Assembly (NCBI RefSeq): GCF_014647115.1
Contig: NZ_BMOO01000004.1
Coordinates: 62,001 to 126,000 of the forward strand
Source of the DNA: Halarchaeum rubridurum
GTDB taxonomy: Archaea; Halobacteriota; Halobacteria; Halobacteriales; Halobacteriaceae
Length of the DNA: 64,000 nucleotides
Direction: 5' to 3'
Notes under the pieces: generated by a model
Seen by the model: only the letters and a program-made list of their open reading frames with translations
Database searches by the model: none
Told to the model about the DNA's origin: nothing
Shown here: one piece after another, positions 43,628-51,987 of the stretch
How positions within the stretch are numbered: position 1 is the stretch's first letter
Layout: every line of letters starts with the position of its first letter
Translations under genes and position numbers: made by a program

Positions 43628-44443
43628 TTAGGCGACGACGTCCGCGTCCGTGAGGTACTCGTCGCGGACGCGTCTCGCCTCCGGGCCCTCCGGGACGATT
43701 CCGGGCGAGGTCGGCGGCGCGTCGAAGCGCCCGGGGTCCGGCGTGAGCGGTTCGAGCAGGTCCGCGAACACGTCGTCGCGCCGGCCCGTCATGTAGACGA
43801 AACCACCGTACGCGCGGTCCTCGCGCGGTGTCTCGTCCGGGTCCGGGAACTGCTCGCGGACGACGGCCCCGCCTTCGCGGACGTACGCGGCGGCCTCCCG
43901 CTGGGCGTAACGGCTCTCCGCGTAGTAACGCTCGCCGTAGTCGTCGTCGTAGTCGACGCCGGCGTGCATCGGCGACTCGAAGCGGACACCGCCGTCCGGG
44001 AGTCCGCCCTCGAGGAAACAGAAGTTCGCCGTGAACGAGTCGGGGTAGCGCAGGAGAACGAGCACGCAGACCTGGTCGTCGAGCGCGGTGTGCTCCTCGA
44101 TACGCAGGAGACACTCGCGGTAGTAGACGGCGAGTTCGCCGACCCAGTCGTCGCGCTCGCCCTCCACGTAGGCGTCCGCGACGTCGTCGTACCCGTCGCC
44201 GACGAGTCGGCACAGCCGGTGCTCGAAGCCGTTTCGCATCTCCTCGACGAGGTAGTCGAGCGCGACCGACAACGGGACGTCCGGGTCGGCGAGCAACGCG
44301 GCCTGCCGCTCGCGGCCGTCCGCGACCCGCATCATGTTCTCGTAGTGTGCCCGCTCGGCCTCGGCGTCCGGGAGCGGAACCCGTACCGCCCGTCGATAGA
44401 GCGCATCCACGCCGTGTTCGATCCGCGCCCGTCGCTCGTCCAT
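43628..44443 (-). CDS. hypothetical acidic protein
   Basis: This 271-residue soluble protein has no recognised domain. The start at ATG 44443 follows GACGTATTGATGCG by about 30 bases, so leaderless initiation is likely; an upstream in-frame ATG at 44503 is less convincing. Notable segments are YRRAVRVPLPDAEAERAHYE, EEMRNGFEHRLCRLVGDGYD and ALDDQVCVLVLLRYPDSFT, followed by a second half rich in Tyr, Arg and Asp. No membrane helices. It is separate from both neighbours. Confidence 0.6.
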   Translation of the reverse strand: MDERRARIEHGVDALYRRAVRVPLPDAEAERAHYENMMRVADGRERQAALLADPDVPLSVALDYLVEEMRNGFEHRLCRLVGDGYDDVADAYVEGERDDWVGELAVYYRECLLRIEEHTALDDQVCVLVLLRYPDSFTANFCFLEGGLPDGGVRFESPMHAGVDYDDDYGERYYAESRYAQREAAAYVREGGAVVREQFPDPDETPREDRAYGGFVYMTGRRDDVFADLLEPLTPDPGRFDAPPTSPGIVPEGPEARRVRDEYLTDADVVA

Positions 44444-44549
44444 CTCGATGCAGGTCGGGGACGAACACGCATCAATACGTCGTTCGTGTCGTCCGCCTAC
44501 CACGTCTCGTCGGCGACGGTCGGACTTCGAGCGCGGCGTCGCGGGCGCT

Positions 44550-44723
44550 GCTCGCGGGTCGACCCTCCACGCTCACGTGTCCCGCTCCGCTCGGCCCGCG
44601 TGACTCACGAGTCACTCCGTTCCCCGTTCTCCTTCTCGCGGTCCTCGCTCCGGTCGGCCCGCGTGGCTCACGGTGTTACCGCTCGCTCTTCTCGCGGTCC
44701 TCGCTCCGCTCGGCCCGCGTGGC
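44550..44723. repeat. imperfect tandem copies of the HNH gene's 3' coding sequence
   Basis: Copy 1 (44688-44723) encodes the C-terminal ATRAERSEDREK of the HNH-type gene. Copy 2 (44632-44667) is identical at 35 of 36 bases, 56 bases further downstream of that minus-strand gene. Copy 3 (44583-44602) shares a 20-base core. Next to it, 44550-44584 matches 44931-44965 inside the coding frame, with three mismatches. Thus the downstream flank is a mosaic of gene segments. Confidence 0.85.
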
Positions 44724-45293
44724 CGCCGTCTCGAACCCGAGTTCGTCGAGTTCGGCGCTCCGACGCCCCTCCGCTTCCGCGAGCGCCTCGGCGCTCGGCG
44801 AGGCGTCGTCGTCGATCCGCGCCCACGAGTCGTGGACCGCGGCGTGACACCACCGACAGAGCGTGACCGTGATCTCGTGACTCACGCCGTCGTCCGCGTC
44901 GCCGGCCGGCCCGTCGCGCTCGCTCGCGGGTCGTCCCTCCCCGCTCACGTGTTCCGCGGACTCGCTTCGCTCGTCCGCGTACGCCAGATGATGCTCTTCG
45001 AGGAGCGGCCGGGCGTCGGTGTGGGCGTCGCGGCGCTCTTCGAGGCCGCAGCGGGCGCACTCGCGGGCGTCGCTGGTCGAGCGGTAGTGCGGGCAGTCGC
45101 GCCACTCGCAGTCGCCCGCGGCGGCGGGGCAGCGGTAGTCCTCGCTCGCGCGCTCCGCCGCGAACGCGCGGTCGTGCTCGGGGTGCTCGAAGGCGTAGCG
45201 ACACGTGCCGTCGCCCATGACGTGGTCGCAGACCCCGGCGTGCGCGTAGGGGTCGTCGACGCCCACGGCGGTCCCGGTCGGGGTCTTCTTCAT
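44676..45293 (-). CDS. HNH-type zinc protein with repeat-like insert (DUF7097-like)
   Basis: This 205-residue protein starts MKKTPTGTAVGVDDPYAHAG and has GVCDHVMGDGTCRYAF, DYRCPAAAGDCEWRDCPHYR and ARECARCGLEERRDAHTDAR, giving several zinc-binding Cys/His pairs. LLEEHHLAY and HEITVTLCRWCHAAVHDSW form an HNH endonuclease-like ββα site. The segment ERSESAEHVSGEGRPASERD splits the HNH halves and matches downstream repeat DNA. It could be a nuclease or a structural HNH-fold protein. It diverges from the DUF192 gene. Confidence 0.7.
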   Translation of the reverse strand: MKKTPTGTAVGVDDPYAHAGVCDHVMGDGTCRYAFEHPEHDRAFAAERASEDYRCPAAAGDCEWRDCPHYRSTSDARECARCGLEERRDAHTDARPLLEEHHLAYADERSESAEHVSGEGRPASERDGPAGDADDGVSHEITVTLCRWCHAAVHDSWARIDDDASPSAEALAEAEGRRSAELDELGFETAATRAERSEDREKSER

Positions 45294-45368
45294 CGGCTCC
45301 ACCTCGCGCCGGGAGCGCCAAAACGCTTCCGCGCGCCCCGAAGAGCCAAACGCGTCGCGGCCCTCGCG

Positions 45369-45719
45369 ATGGACGTGCGCGTCATCCACGAACGCGACGG
45401 CGACACGGCGACGCTGGCGAGCGACGTCGACGTCGCCGACTCGTTCCTCGCGCGGGCCCGCGGGCTGATGTTCCGAGCGTCCGTCCCGGACGACTACGCC
45501 CTCGTCTTCGAGTTCGACGAGCGAAAGCGCCGCGACGTCCACATGGTGTTCGTCCCGTTCCCCATCGACGTCCTCTGGCTCGCCGACGACGAGGTCCAGG
45601 CGGTCGAGACGCTGTCGGCGTGGACCGGCCTCGGGGCCGCGGACGCGGACCGGCTGATCGAGCTCCCGGCGGGCGCGGCGAGCGACGTCGGCGTGGGCGA
45701 GACGGTGCGCGTCGAGTGA
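45369..45719 (+). CDS. DUF192 family protein
   Basis: This 116-residue protein contains DVADSFLARARGLMFRASVP, then ALVFEFDERKRRDVHMVFVP and FPIDVLWLADDEVQAVETLS, ending ELPAGAASDVGVGETVRVE: the complete DUF192 fold, a small beta-barrel protein of unknown function common in bacteria and archaea. There is no signal peptide. It diverges from the HNH gene with 75 bases between starts. Confidence 0.85.
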   Translation: MDVRVIHERDGDTATLASDVDVADSFLARARGLMFRASVPDDYALVFEFDERKRRDVHMVFVPFPIDVLWLADDEVQAVETLSAWTGLGAADADRLIELPAGAASDVGVGETVRVE

Positions 45720-45869
45720 GCGCGGTCGGGCGCGGACCGCCGTACCGCGACCCCGACGCGACCCCGGCACGACCTCGACACGCAACCCCGACGCGACGGC
45801 CCCACTATCACGGTCGTTCCCGACGGTTCCGACCACTTTATGTGCGTCGGCGTCCTCGGTGCGAGTACG

Positions 45870-45944
45870 ATGACGTCAGACACGACGACGTCGGAGGATA
45901 GAGGAAGTCGCCGCAAGGCGGCTGGCCGTGAAATCCGACGGTAA
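45870..45944 (+). other. 24-codon reading frame in the leuA leader
   Basis: The frame begins MTSDTTTSEDRGSRRKAAGR and stops at TAA, 31 bases before the leuA ATG. CACTTTATG lies about 30 bases before its ATG, so the transcript probably begins at it. A short stem, GCCGC-aag-GCGGC, lies within the frame. No leucine codon is present, so classical leucine attenuation is not supported. It may be a leader peptide or a chance frame. Confidence 0.35.
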
Positions 45945-45975
45945 CGAAACCACACCAACCGACAGCGAGTTCTCG

Positions 45976-47508
45976 ATGGACTTCTTCTCGAACACCACCC
46001 TCAGCGACGGCGACGTACAGTTCCTCGACACGACCCTCCGCGACGGCGAACAGGCCCCGGGGGTGTCGCTCAGCCCGGACCAGAAGGCGGACATCGCCCG
46101 CCGCCTCGACGACGCCGGCGTCGCCGCCATCGAGGCCGGGAGCGCCTGCACGAGCGCCGCCGAGCGCGAGACCATCCGGCGCGTGACGAGCCTCGGCCTC
46201 GACGCCCGAATCACGAGCTTCTGCCGCGGCGTCGAGCGCGACGTCGACCTCGCGCTCGACTGCGACGTCGACGGCGTCCACATCGTCGTGCCGGCGAGCG
46301 ACCGGCACATCGAGGGGAAAGTCGGGTCGAGCCGCGAGGACGTCGTCGAGAAGACCGGCGAACTCGTCGCCTACGCGAAAGAGCAGGGCCTCTGGGTCGA
46401 GGTCATCGGCGAGGACGGCTCGCGCGCCGACTACGACTACCTCGAAGCGCAGGCCGAGGCGGCCTTCGAGGCGGGCGCGGACCGCTTTTGCTTCGCCGAC
46501 ACCGTCGGCCACGCCTCGCCCGAGGCGGTCTACGAGGGGGTGGCGCGCCTCGCCGACCACGGCCCCGTGGGCGTCCACACGCACGACGACCTCGGGCTCG
46601 CGGTGACGAACGCGTTCGCGGGCCTCGCCGCCGGTGCGGACCTCGTCCACGGCACGATCAACGGCATCGGCGAGCGCGCGGGCAACGTCGCCCTGGAGGA
46701 GGTCGCCATCGCGCTCTGGCACTGCTATGGCGTCGAACCGATGGAGACCGAGGCGCTCTACGACCTCGCCACGGCCGTCTCGGAGGCGACGGGCGTCCGC
46801 CTCCCGCCGAACAAGGCCGTCTCGGGCGAGAACGCCTTCGCCCACGAGTCCGGCATCCACACGGACGGGACGCTGAAGGACGAGCGGATGTACGAACCCT
46901 ACCCGCCGGAGGCGGTGGGGAGGGAGCGCCGTCTCGTCCTCGGGAAGCACGCCGGGCGGGCGGGCGTCCGCGCGGCGCTCGCCGAACACGACGTCGAACT
47001 GGACGACGACGCCCTCGCGGCGGTCGTCGAGCGCGTGAAGACCCTCGGCGAGAAGGGCCGGCGCGTCACGGACGCGGACCTCCTCACCATCGCGGAGGAC
47101 GTCCGCGGACGCTCGCGCGAGCGCCGCGTCGAACTCCTCGATTTGACCGCGGCGAGCGGGCAGGGGACCCCCTCCGCGAGCGTCCGCCTGCGCGTCGACG
47201 ACGACGAGCGCAGCGCCGCGGGCACGGGGAGCGGGCCCGTCGACGCCGCGATGAGCGCGGTCCGGCAGGCGCTCGGCTCCGAGTTCTCCTTCCACCTCGA
47301 ATCGTACCACGTCGACGCGATAACGGGCGGGACGGACGCCGTCGTCACCGTGGACGTCGAAGTCTCGCGCGGTGACCGGTCGGTGTCGGTCTCCGCGAGC
47401 GACGCCGACATCACGGTCGCCAGCGTCACGGCCGTCCTCGACGCCCTCGACCGCCTCCTCCCCGAGGCCGACGCCGAAGAGGGGGATACCGTGCCCGCTG
47501 ACGACTGA
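45976..47508 (+). CDS. leuA: 2-isopropylmalate synthase-type enzyme (LeuA/citramalate synthase family)
   Basis: This 510-residue protein starts at ATG 45976; a GTG at 45928 in the same frame is an alternative. FLDTTLRDGEQAPGVSLSPD is the DREAM-fold signature with metal/substrate residues; GVHTHDDLGLAVTNAFAGLA and GERAGNVALEEVAIALWHC follow, and the C-terminal regulatory domain starts near LLDLTAASGQGTP. It condenses acetyl-CoA with a 2-oxo acid in leucine or isoleucine synthesis; the choice between them cannot be settled. An inverted repeat after the stop is probably a terminator. Confidence 0.85.
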   Translation: MDFFSNTTLSDGDVQFLDTTLRDGEQAPGVSLSPDQKADIARRLDDAGVAAIEAGSACTSAAERETIRRVTSLGLDARITSFCRGVERDVDLALDCDVDGVHIVVPASDRHIEGKVGSSREDVVEKTGELVAYAKEQGLWVEVIGEDGSRADYDYLEAQAEAAFEAGADRFCFADTVGHASPEAVYEGVARLADHGPVGVHTHDDLGLAVTNAFAGLAAGADLVHGTINGIGERAGNVALEEVAIALWHCYGVEPMETEALYDLATAVSEATGVRLPPNKAVSGENAFAHESGIHTDGTLKDERMYEPYPPEAVGRERRLVLGKHAGRAGVRAALAEHDVELDDDALAAVVERVKTLGEKGRRVTDADLLTIAEDVRGRSRERRVELLDLTAASGQGTPSASVRLRVDDDERSAAGTGSGPVDAAMSAVRQALGSEFSFHLESYHVDAITGGTDAVVTVDVEVSRGDRSVSVSASDADITVASVTAVLDALDRLLPEADAEEGDTVPADD

Positions 47509-47509
47509 A

Positions 47510-47536
47510 TCCAGTCCGAGGGTAGCGAGGACTGGA
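47510..47536 (+). terminator. hairpin after leuA
   Basis: TCCAGTCC (47510-47517) pairs perfectly with GGACTGGA (47529-47536) around an 11-base loop, starting right after the TGA of leuA. There is no T tract. It probably ends or stabilises the leuA transcript. Confidence 0.45.
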
Positions 47537-47662
47537 GGGACGCAAGCGGGAGCGGCCCTCGGGAGCGACCACGTTGGAGTGGAACGCCGAGCGTCGCCGC
47601 CGCGCCGTCCCCGTGTCCTACCCCATACGTTTAGGTGTGGGAGTTCGTAGCACATACAGACC

Positions 47663-48028
47663 ATGAACGATACGGTACGGGAGGAGCTGACGCGCGCGTG
47701 TCGAAGCGCCATCGGGGATTCGCTCCGGAGCATCGTCCACTTCACCGCCGACGGCTACGAACAGCTCTACTTGCGCGAGGACCTGGAGGCGTCGGCGGAT
47801 TTGGCGTCGTTCGTGGAGAACGAGCGCCGCGGGTTCGAGCGCCGAGAGACGGGCGCGAACTCCGAGCTCGGCGGCTACGAGTACACGATACACAGCCACG
47901 CGGACGGCGCGTTGACGCGCGTCGTCACGGACGACGAGGGCGTCTTCGTCACGACCGACCCGCTCTCGACGGCGCGCTTCGAGGAGGTGGCGACGGCGGT
48001 CCGGGAAGTGCTCGACGGGACGAACTGA
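47663..48028 (+). CDS. conserved haloarchaeal protein (DUF7522-like)
   Basis: This 121-residue protein reads MNDTVREELTRACRSAIGDS, then LRSIVHFTADGYEQLYLRED and LASFVENERRGFERRETGAN, then YTIHSHADGALTRVVTDDEG and VFVTTDPLSTARFEEVATAV. The layout (helix, strand pair, strand pair, helix) recalls haloarchaeal small sensor-like or roadblock-like proteins, but no function is assigned. CGTTTAGGT lies about 33 bases before the ATG, so the transcript is near-leaderless. Confidence 0.7.
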   Translation: MNDTVREELTRACRSAIGDSLRSIVHFTADGYEQLYLREDLEASADLASFVENERRGFERRETGANSELGGYEYTIHSHADGALTRVVTDDEGVFVTTDPLSTARFEEVATAVREVLDGTN

Positions 48029-48125
48029 ACTGCGGGAGTAAAAACGGATAGACGAACGGAGGCGCGAACGGGCCGCACGAACGGAGTAACGGGGCGCTAT
48101 CGGGGTAGCGACGGAAGGAGTGGAG

Positions 48126-48210
48126 CGCCGAGGGTGAGATTTGAACTCACGAGTCCGTGTGGACAGTTGCTTTCGAGGCAACCGCCTTGGCCAGGCTAGG
48201 CTACCTCGGC
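48126..48210 (-). tRNA. tRNA-Ser (anticodon CGA)
   Basis: On the minus strand the acceptor arms GCCGAGG and CCTCGGC pair exactly, followed by discriminator G. The D arm contains AGCCTGGCCAAGGCG. The anticodon stem GTTGC/GCAAC encloses the loop CTCGAAA, giving anticodon CGA, which reads UCG serine codons. A long variable arm (TGTCCACACGGACT) and the T loop GAGTTCAAATCTC complete a class II tRNA of 85 bases. CCA is not encoded. A TAAAG patch upstream may be its promoter. Confidence 0.95.
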
Positions 48211-48272
48211 TTACTTCGGCGTAGTCGCCTTCCGACTTTAGCCGTTTCGATTCGCGCCCACGGCGGCGCGGG

Positions 48273-48665
48273 CTACTCCTCCTCGCCGTACATCTCGACG
48301 TCGAGTTTGCGGGCGGCCCGCGAGATGAGGTGCGCGCCCGTGGGCGCGGTGACGAAGAGGAAGACGATGCCGACGAGGGAGGTGAGCCCGGCGCCGAAGG
48401 GACCAAAGCGGACGAAGCCGGCGAGGAACATCGAGGCCGCGCCGAGCGTCGTCGCCTTCGAGGTGGCGTGCATCCGGTTGTAGACGTCCGGGAAGCGCAG
48501 CAGGCCGATGGTGCCGACGCAGAGGAAGAACGTCCCGACGACGACGAGCGCGGCGACGACGGCGAGCCGGAGCGCCGAGGGGCCGGCCGCGGCGTGCCCG
48601 GCCTCGCCCGCGCCCTCGGTCGCGGCGACGGCGACGGCCGTGCCGAGGGAGAGCGCGAGGCTCAT
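48273..48665 (-). CDS. mnhG: Mrp-type antiporter subunit G
   Basis: This 130-residue protein has a short signal-like start, then VVAALVVVGTFFLCVGTIGL and RFPDVYNRMHATSKATTLGA, the MnhG signature, and a third helix LTSLVGIVFLFVTAPTGAHL. It is the last, smallest membrane subunit of the Na+/H+ antiporter encoded by the seven genes upstream. Its start overlaps the stop of mnhF (ATGA). Confidence 0.9.
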   Translation of the reverse strand: MSLALSLGTAVAVAATEGAGEAGHAAAGPSALRLAVVAALVVVGTFFLCVGTIGLLRFPDVYNRMHATSKATTLGAASMFLAGFVRFGPFGAGLTSLVGIVFLFVTAPTGAHLISRAARKLDVEMYGEEE

Positions 48666-48946
48666 TCGATGATCGCCCCCTCGGTGAGGTACTTCGCGGC
48701 GACGACCGTCGTCACGAAGCCGACGATGGCGAGCATCACGGCGACGAGGACGAAGAACGACCGGTCGGCCTCCAGGGCGTGGACGACGACGATGCCGACG
48801 ACGCACGTCGAGATGGTGTCGAGCGCGACCGCCCGGTCGGGGACGGTCGGGCCGACGACGACGCGGTACGTGCAGGCGAGCGCGCAGAGCGCGGCGATCG
48901 CGCCGCAGGCGACGAGGACGAGGTGGTAGAGTTCGGGGGCGTTCAT
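48662..48946 (-). CDS. mnhF: Mrp-type antiporter subunit F
   Basis: This 94-residue protein has three membrane helices and the subunit F pattern YRVVVGPTVPDRAVALDTIS, then VVHALEADRSFFVLVAVMLA. It is part of the Mrp/Mnh antiporter complex and overlaps both neighbours by four bases. Confidence 0.9.
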   Translation of the reverse strand: MNAPELYHLVLVACGAIAALCALACTYRVVVGPTVPDRAVALDTISTCVVGIVVVHALEADRSFFVLVAVMLAIVGFVTTVVAAKYLTEGAIIE

Positions 48947-49617
48947 CGCTCGTCCACCCCCGTCTGGTCGGCGTCGGCATTCGCGCCGTCGGCGGCGTCG
49001 GCCGGCGCGTCCTCGGTGTCGGCCGCCGCGTCGGCGTCTGTGTCCGCCGGCGGCTCCCACGCGCCTTCGAGGGCGGCCTCGCGGGGCGCGCGCTCGGAGT
49101 CGACGTCCTCGCCGAAGATGTCGATGGCGTAGCGCTCCCAGCGGCGTATCGGGGCGACGAGGCCCTCGACGTCCGCGGTGTCGACGGCGTGGACGGAGAG
49201 GGCGTTCGCCTCCGCGTCGTAGTCCATGGTGAGGGTGCCGGGCGTGAGCGTGATGGAGTTAGCGATAGTCGTAATCGCGGCGTTGCTCTCGACGCGCAGC
49301 GGGACGACGACGACGCCGGGGTCGAGGCGCGGCGACGGGGAGAGCACGCGCTTTGCGACGTCGACGTTCGCGGTGAGGAGCTCGTATCCGAAGTCGAGGA
49401 CGTAGACGACGACACCGCGGACGAGCGTCGGCGTCCGGCCGAGGTCGCTGCGACCCGGGAAGAGCGTGCGGAAGGTGTACGTGACGGGGAGCGAGAGGAC
49501 GAGGCCGGCGACGAAGCCGGCGGCGATTCCCCGGAGCGTCCCGGGCGCTTCGGCGACGAATATCCAGACGACGGCGAAGCCGACGCCGGCGGTCACCCAG
49601 CGCGGGATGGATTTCAC
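48943..49617 (-). CDS. mnhE: Mrp-type antiporter subunit E
   Basis: The start is a GTG overlapping the mnhD stop (GTGA), giving 224 residues. Two helices (WVTAGVGFAVVWIFVAEAPG, GIAAGFVAGLVLSLPVTYTF) precede the subunit E core LVRGVVVYVLDFGYELLTAN and SNAAITTIANSITLTPGTLT followed by MDYDAEANALSVHAVD. A C-terminal acidic Asp/Ala-rich tail of about 50 residues exceeds the usual length, a common haloarchaeal extension. Confidence 0.9.
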   Translation of the reverse strand: MKSIPRWVTAGVGFAVVWIFVAEAPGTLRGIAAGFVAGLVLSLPVTYTFRTLFPGRSDLGRTPTLVRGVVVYVLDFGYELLTANVDVAKRVLSPSPRLDPGVVVVPLRVESNAAITTIANSITLTPGTLTMDYDAEANALSVHAVDTADVEGLVAPIRRWERYAIDIFGEDVDSERAPREAALEGAWEPPADTDADAAADTEDAPADAADGANADADQTGVDER

Positions 49618-51176
49618 GCGACACCACCCCCGAGCACCGCGCGGACATAGGCGTCGCGGCCCGGTCCGGTGGCGACGTGACCGGCGGCCTCGGCGAAGCC
49701 GTAGACGGGCCCGAAACCGACGCCGACGGCGACGATGCAGCCGGCGAGAGCGACGACGACGGCGAGCCGGACGGGGTCGAGCGCGCCCATCGACGCGACG
49801 ACGTCGGTGCGCTCGCCCCAGAAGGCGCGGTTCCACGTCCGCGAGACGTACGCGATGGTGAGCACGGCACCGGCGACGGCGACGGCGAGCGCGACGGTCG
49901 CGTCGCCGAGCGCGGCCGCGCGGAAGACGAGGAGTTTGCCGAAGAAGCCGGCGAGCGGCGGGATGCCGACGAGGGAGAGCCCGCCGACGAGGAACGCCCC
50001 GGCGAGCGTCGGCGAGCGGCCGGCGAGTCCCCCGAGGACGTCGAGTTCGGTCGTGCCCGCGGCGTCCTCGACGAGGCCGCCGACGAGGAAGAGCAGGGGC
50101 TTGGCGAGCGCGTGGTTGAGCGCGTAGACGAGCGCGGCGGCGACGCCGACCGTTCGGAGGTCGGGGACGGCGGCCGCGACGGCGAGCGGGAGGACGATGA
50201 AGCCCACCTGCCCGATGCTGGAGTACGCGAGCGTCTCCTCGAACGTCGGGCGGTCGAGCGCGGCGAGGCCGCCGACGAGGATGGACGCGCCGGCGAGCGC
50301 GAAGAGGACGGGCCCGTAGGCCGCGAGGAGGTCGCCGGCGAGGCCGCCGAGGGTGAAGGTGGGGTCGGCGGCGGCGAAGACGACGAAGCCGACGCGGATG
50401 ACCGCGTAGACGCCGACCTTCTTGGCGACGCCGGCGAGCATCGCGGCGGCGGGGGCGGGCGCGGCGGCGTACGCCGAGGGCACCCACCACTGGAAGGGGA
50501 CGAGGCCGGCCTTCAGCCCGAAGACGGCGAGCAACAGGAGCGAGAGACCGAGGACGGGCGTCGCCTCCGCGGGGGAGGCGGCGGCGAGCCAGCGCGCCAT
50601 GTCGGCCATGTTGAGCGTGCCCGTGACGCCGTAGAGGCCGCCGACGGCGAGGAGCATCAGGCTGGAGCCGACGAGGTTGAGCACGACGTAGCGCGTCGCG
50701 GCGAGCGTGCCGTCGCGGCCGCTGTAGAAGGCGACGAGGCCGTAGGAGGCCATGAGGGTCACCTCGAACCAGACGAAGAGGTTGAAGAGGTCGCCGGTGA
50801 GGAACGCGCCCGTCGAGCCGACGAGGAGGAAGTGAAAGAGCGTGTGGTAGGAGACGCGCTGGCCGGGCGCCTTGAGGTGTCGGACGCTGTAGACGAGCGT
50901 GAGCGGCGCGACGACGGCCGTCATGGTGAGCATGAAGCCCGAGAGCGGGTCGGCGACGAGCGTGATGCCGTAGGGCGCGCGCCAGTTCCCGACCTGATAC
51001 GCGAGGGTGTTCGCGGGCCAGACCCGCGCGAGGAGCGCGAAGGTCGTGGCGCTGTACGCGACGACGCCGACGAGGCTACACGTGCGCTGGACGCGCGGCG
51101 CGAAGCGCACGAGGATGCAGGTAATCGCGGTGACGAGCGCCACGAGCACGGGCGCGATGACGAGGTTCGTCGTCAT
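49614..51176 (-). CDS. mnhD: Mrp-type antiporter subunit D
   Basis: This 520-residue membrane protein, with about 14 helices, is of the NADH dehydrogenase ND2/ND4/ND5-like proton-translocation family: LVGSTGAFLTGDLFNLFVWF, GLKAGLVPFQWWVPSAYAAA and FEETLAYSSIGQVGFIVLPL carry the conserved Lys/Glu ion-path residues. It forms one of the two large ion channels of the complex. Overlaps of four bases link it to subunits C and E. Confidence 0.95.
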   Translation of the reverse strand: MTTNLVIAPVLVALVTAITCILVRFAPRVQRTCSLVGVVAYSATTFALLARVWPANTLAYQVGNWRAPYGITLVADPLSGFMLTMTAVVAPLTLVYSVRHLKAPGQRVSYHTLFHFLLVGSTGAFLTGDLFNLFVWFEVTLMASYGLVAFYSGRDGTLAATRYVVLNLVGSSLMLLAVGGLYGVTGTLNMADMARWLAAASPAEATPVLGLSLLLLAVFGLKAGLVPFQWWVPSAYAAAPAPAAAMLAGVAKKVGVYAVIRVGFVVFAAADPTFTLGGLAGDLLAAYGPVLFALAGASILVGGLAALDRPTFEETLAYSSIGQVGFIVLPLAVAAAVPDLRTVGVAAALVYALNHALAKPLLFLVGGLVEDAAGTTELDVLGGLAGRSPTLAGAFLVGGLSLVGIPPLAGFFGKLLVFRAAALGDATVALAVAVAGAVLTIAYVSRTWNRAFWGERTDVVASMGALDPVRLAVVVALAGCIVAVGVGFGPVYGFAEAAGHVATGPGRDAYVRAVLGGGVA

Positions 51177-51511
51177 CGGACCGCCCCCTGGATGTCGTCG
51201 AGGTCGATGGAGCCGTGCTCCTGGTACGTCCGGTAGACGAGGACGAGCAGGAGCGCGGTCGTGGCGAAGCCGATGACGACGGCGGTGAGCACGAGCGCCT
51301 GCACGAGCGGGTCGGTGATCGTCCCGCCGTGGCCGAGGATGGGCGCGACGCCGCCGATGCCGCCCATCGTGACGAGGTAGACGTTCGTCGCCTGCGAGAG
51401 CACGAGCACGCCGAAGACGACGCGCACGAGGTCGCGGCGGAGGACGAGGAACGTCCCCGCGGTGAACAGCACGCCGAGGGCGAGCGCGAGGACGACTTCG
51501 GCGTCGCTCAT
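51173..51511 (-). CDS. mnhC: Mrp-type antiporter subunit C
   Basis: This 112-residue protein has three helices and is NuoK-like: EVVLALALGVLFTAGTFLVL, VVFGVLVLSQATNVYLVTMG and DPLVQALVLTAVVIGFATTA. It has the usual MnhC length. ATG overlaps the mnhB stop by four bases. Confidence 0.9.
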   Translation of the reverse strand: MSDAEVVLALALGVLFTAGTFLVLRRDLVRVVFGVLVLSQATNVYLVTMGGIGGVAPILGHGGTITDPLVQALVLTAVVIGFATTALLLVLVYRTYQEHGSIDLDDIQGAVR

Positions 51512-51987
51512 TCCGCGCCCACCACCGAGATGATCGTGAGGAGCGCGCCGACGACGACGGCGTAGACCCCGAGGTCGAAGACGACGGCGGAGGCGAGCTC
51601 GATGTGTCCGAAGAGCGGGACGGTCGCGTAGCGGAACGTCTGTGTCATGAAGGGGATGGTCGTGTCCGTGAGGTAGCCGTAGAGCATCGCGGCGAGACCG
51701 CCGGCGACGGCGACGGCGAGCCCGGCCGCGTAGAGCGTCTGGTAGTCCCGAACGACGCCGTGCTGGACGTGCTCGACCGCGGTCTCGACCTCGCGGCCGA
51801 AGACGTCCTCCTCGACGACGTCGAGGCCGTACGCGAGGTAGGCGAGCGCGACGACGGAGGCGGTGAGCACGCCGGCGATGAAGCCGCCGCCCGGGAGGTT
51901 GTGCCCCTGCAGGAAGAACGCGAAGGAGACGACGAACCCGAGCGGGAGGACGAGGCGCGTGATCGTGCGCAGGATGACCGTCGTCAT
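51508..51987 (-). CDS. mnhB: Mrp-type antiporter subunit B
   Basis: This 159-residue protein has four helices and the MnhB motif SFAFFLQGHNLPGGGFIAGV. It carries the late gene-B domain; the DUF4040-like domain that in some operons is a separate gene is here at the end of subunit A. Overlaps of four bases link A, B and C. Confidence 0.9.
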   Translation of the reverse strand: MTTVILRTITRLVLPLGFVVSFAFFLQGHNLPGGGFIAGVLTASVVALAYLAYGLDVVEEDVFGREVETAVEHVQHGVVRDYQTLYAAGLAVAVAGGLAAMLYGYLTDTTIPFMTQTFRYATVPLFGHIELASAVVFDLGVYAVVVGALLTIISVVGAE

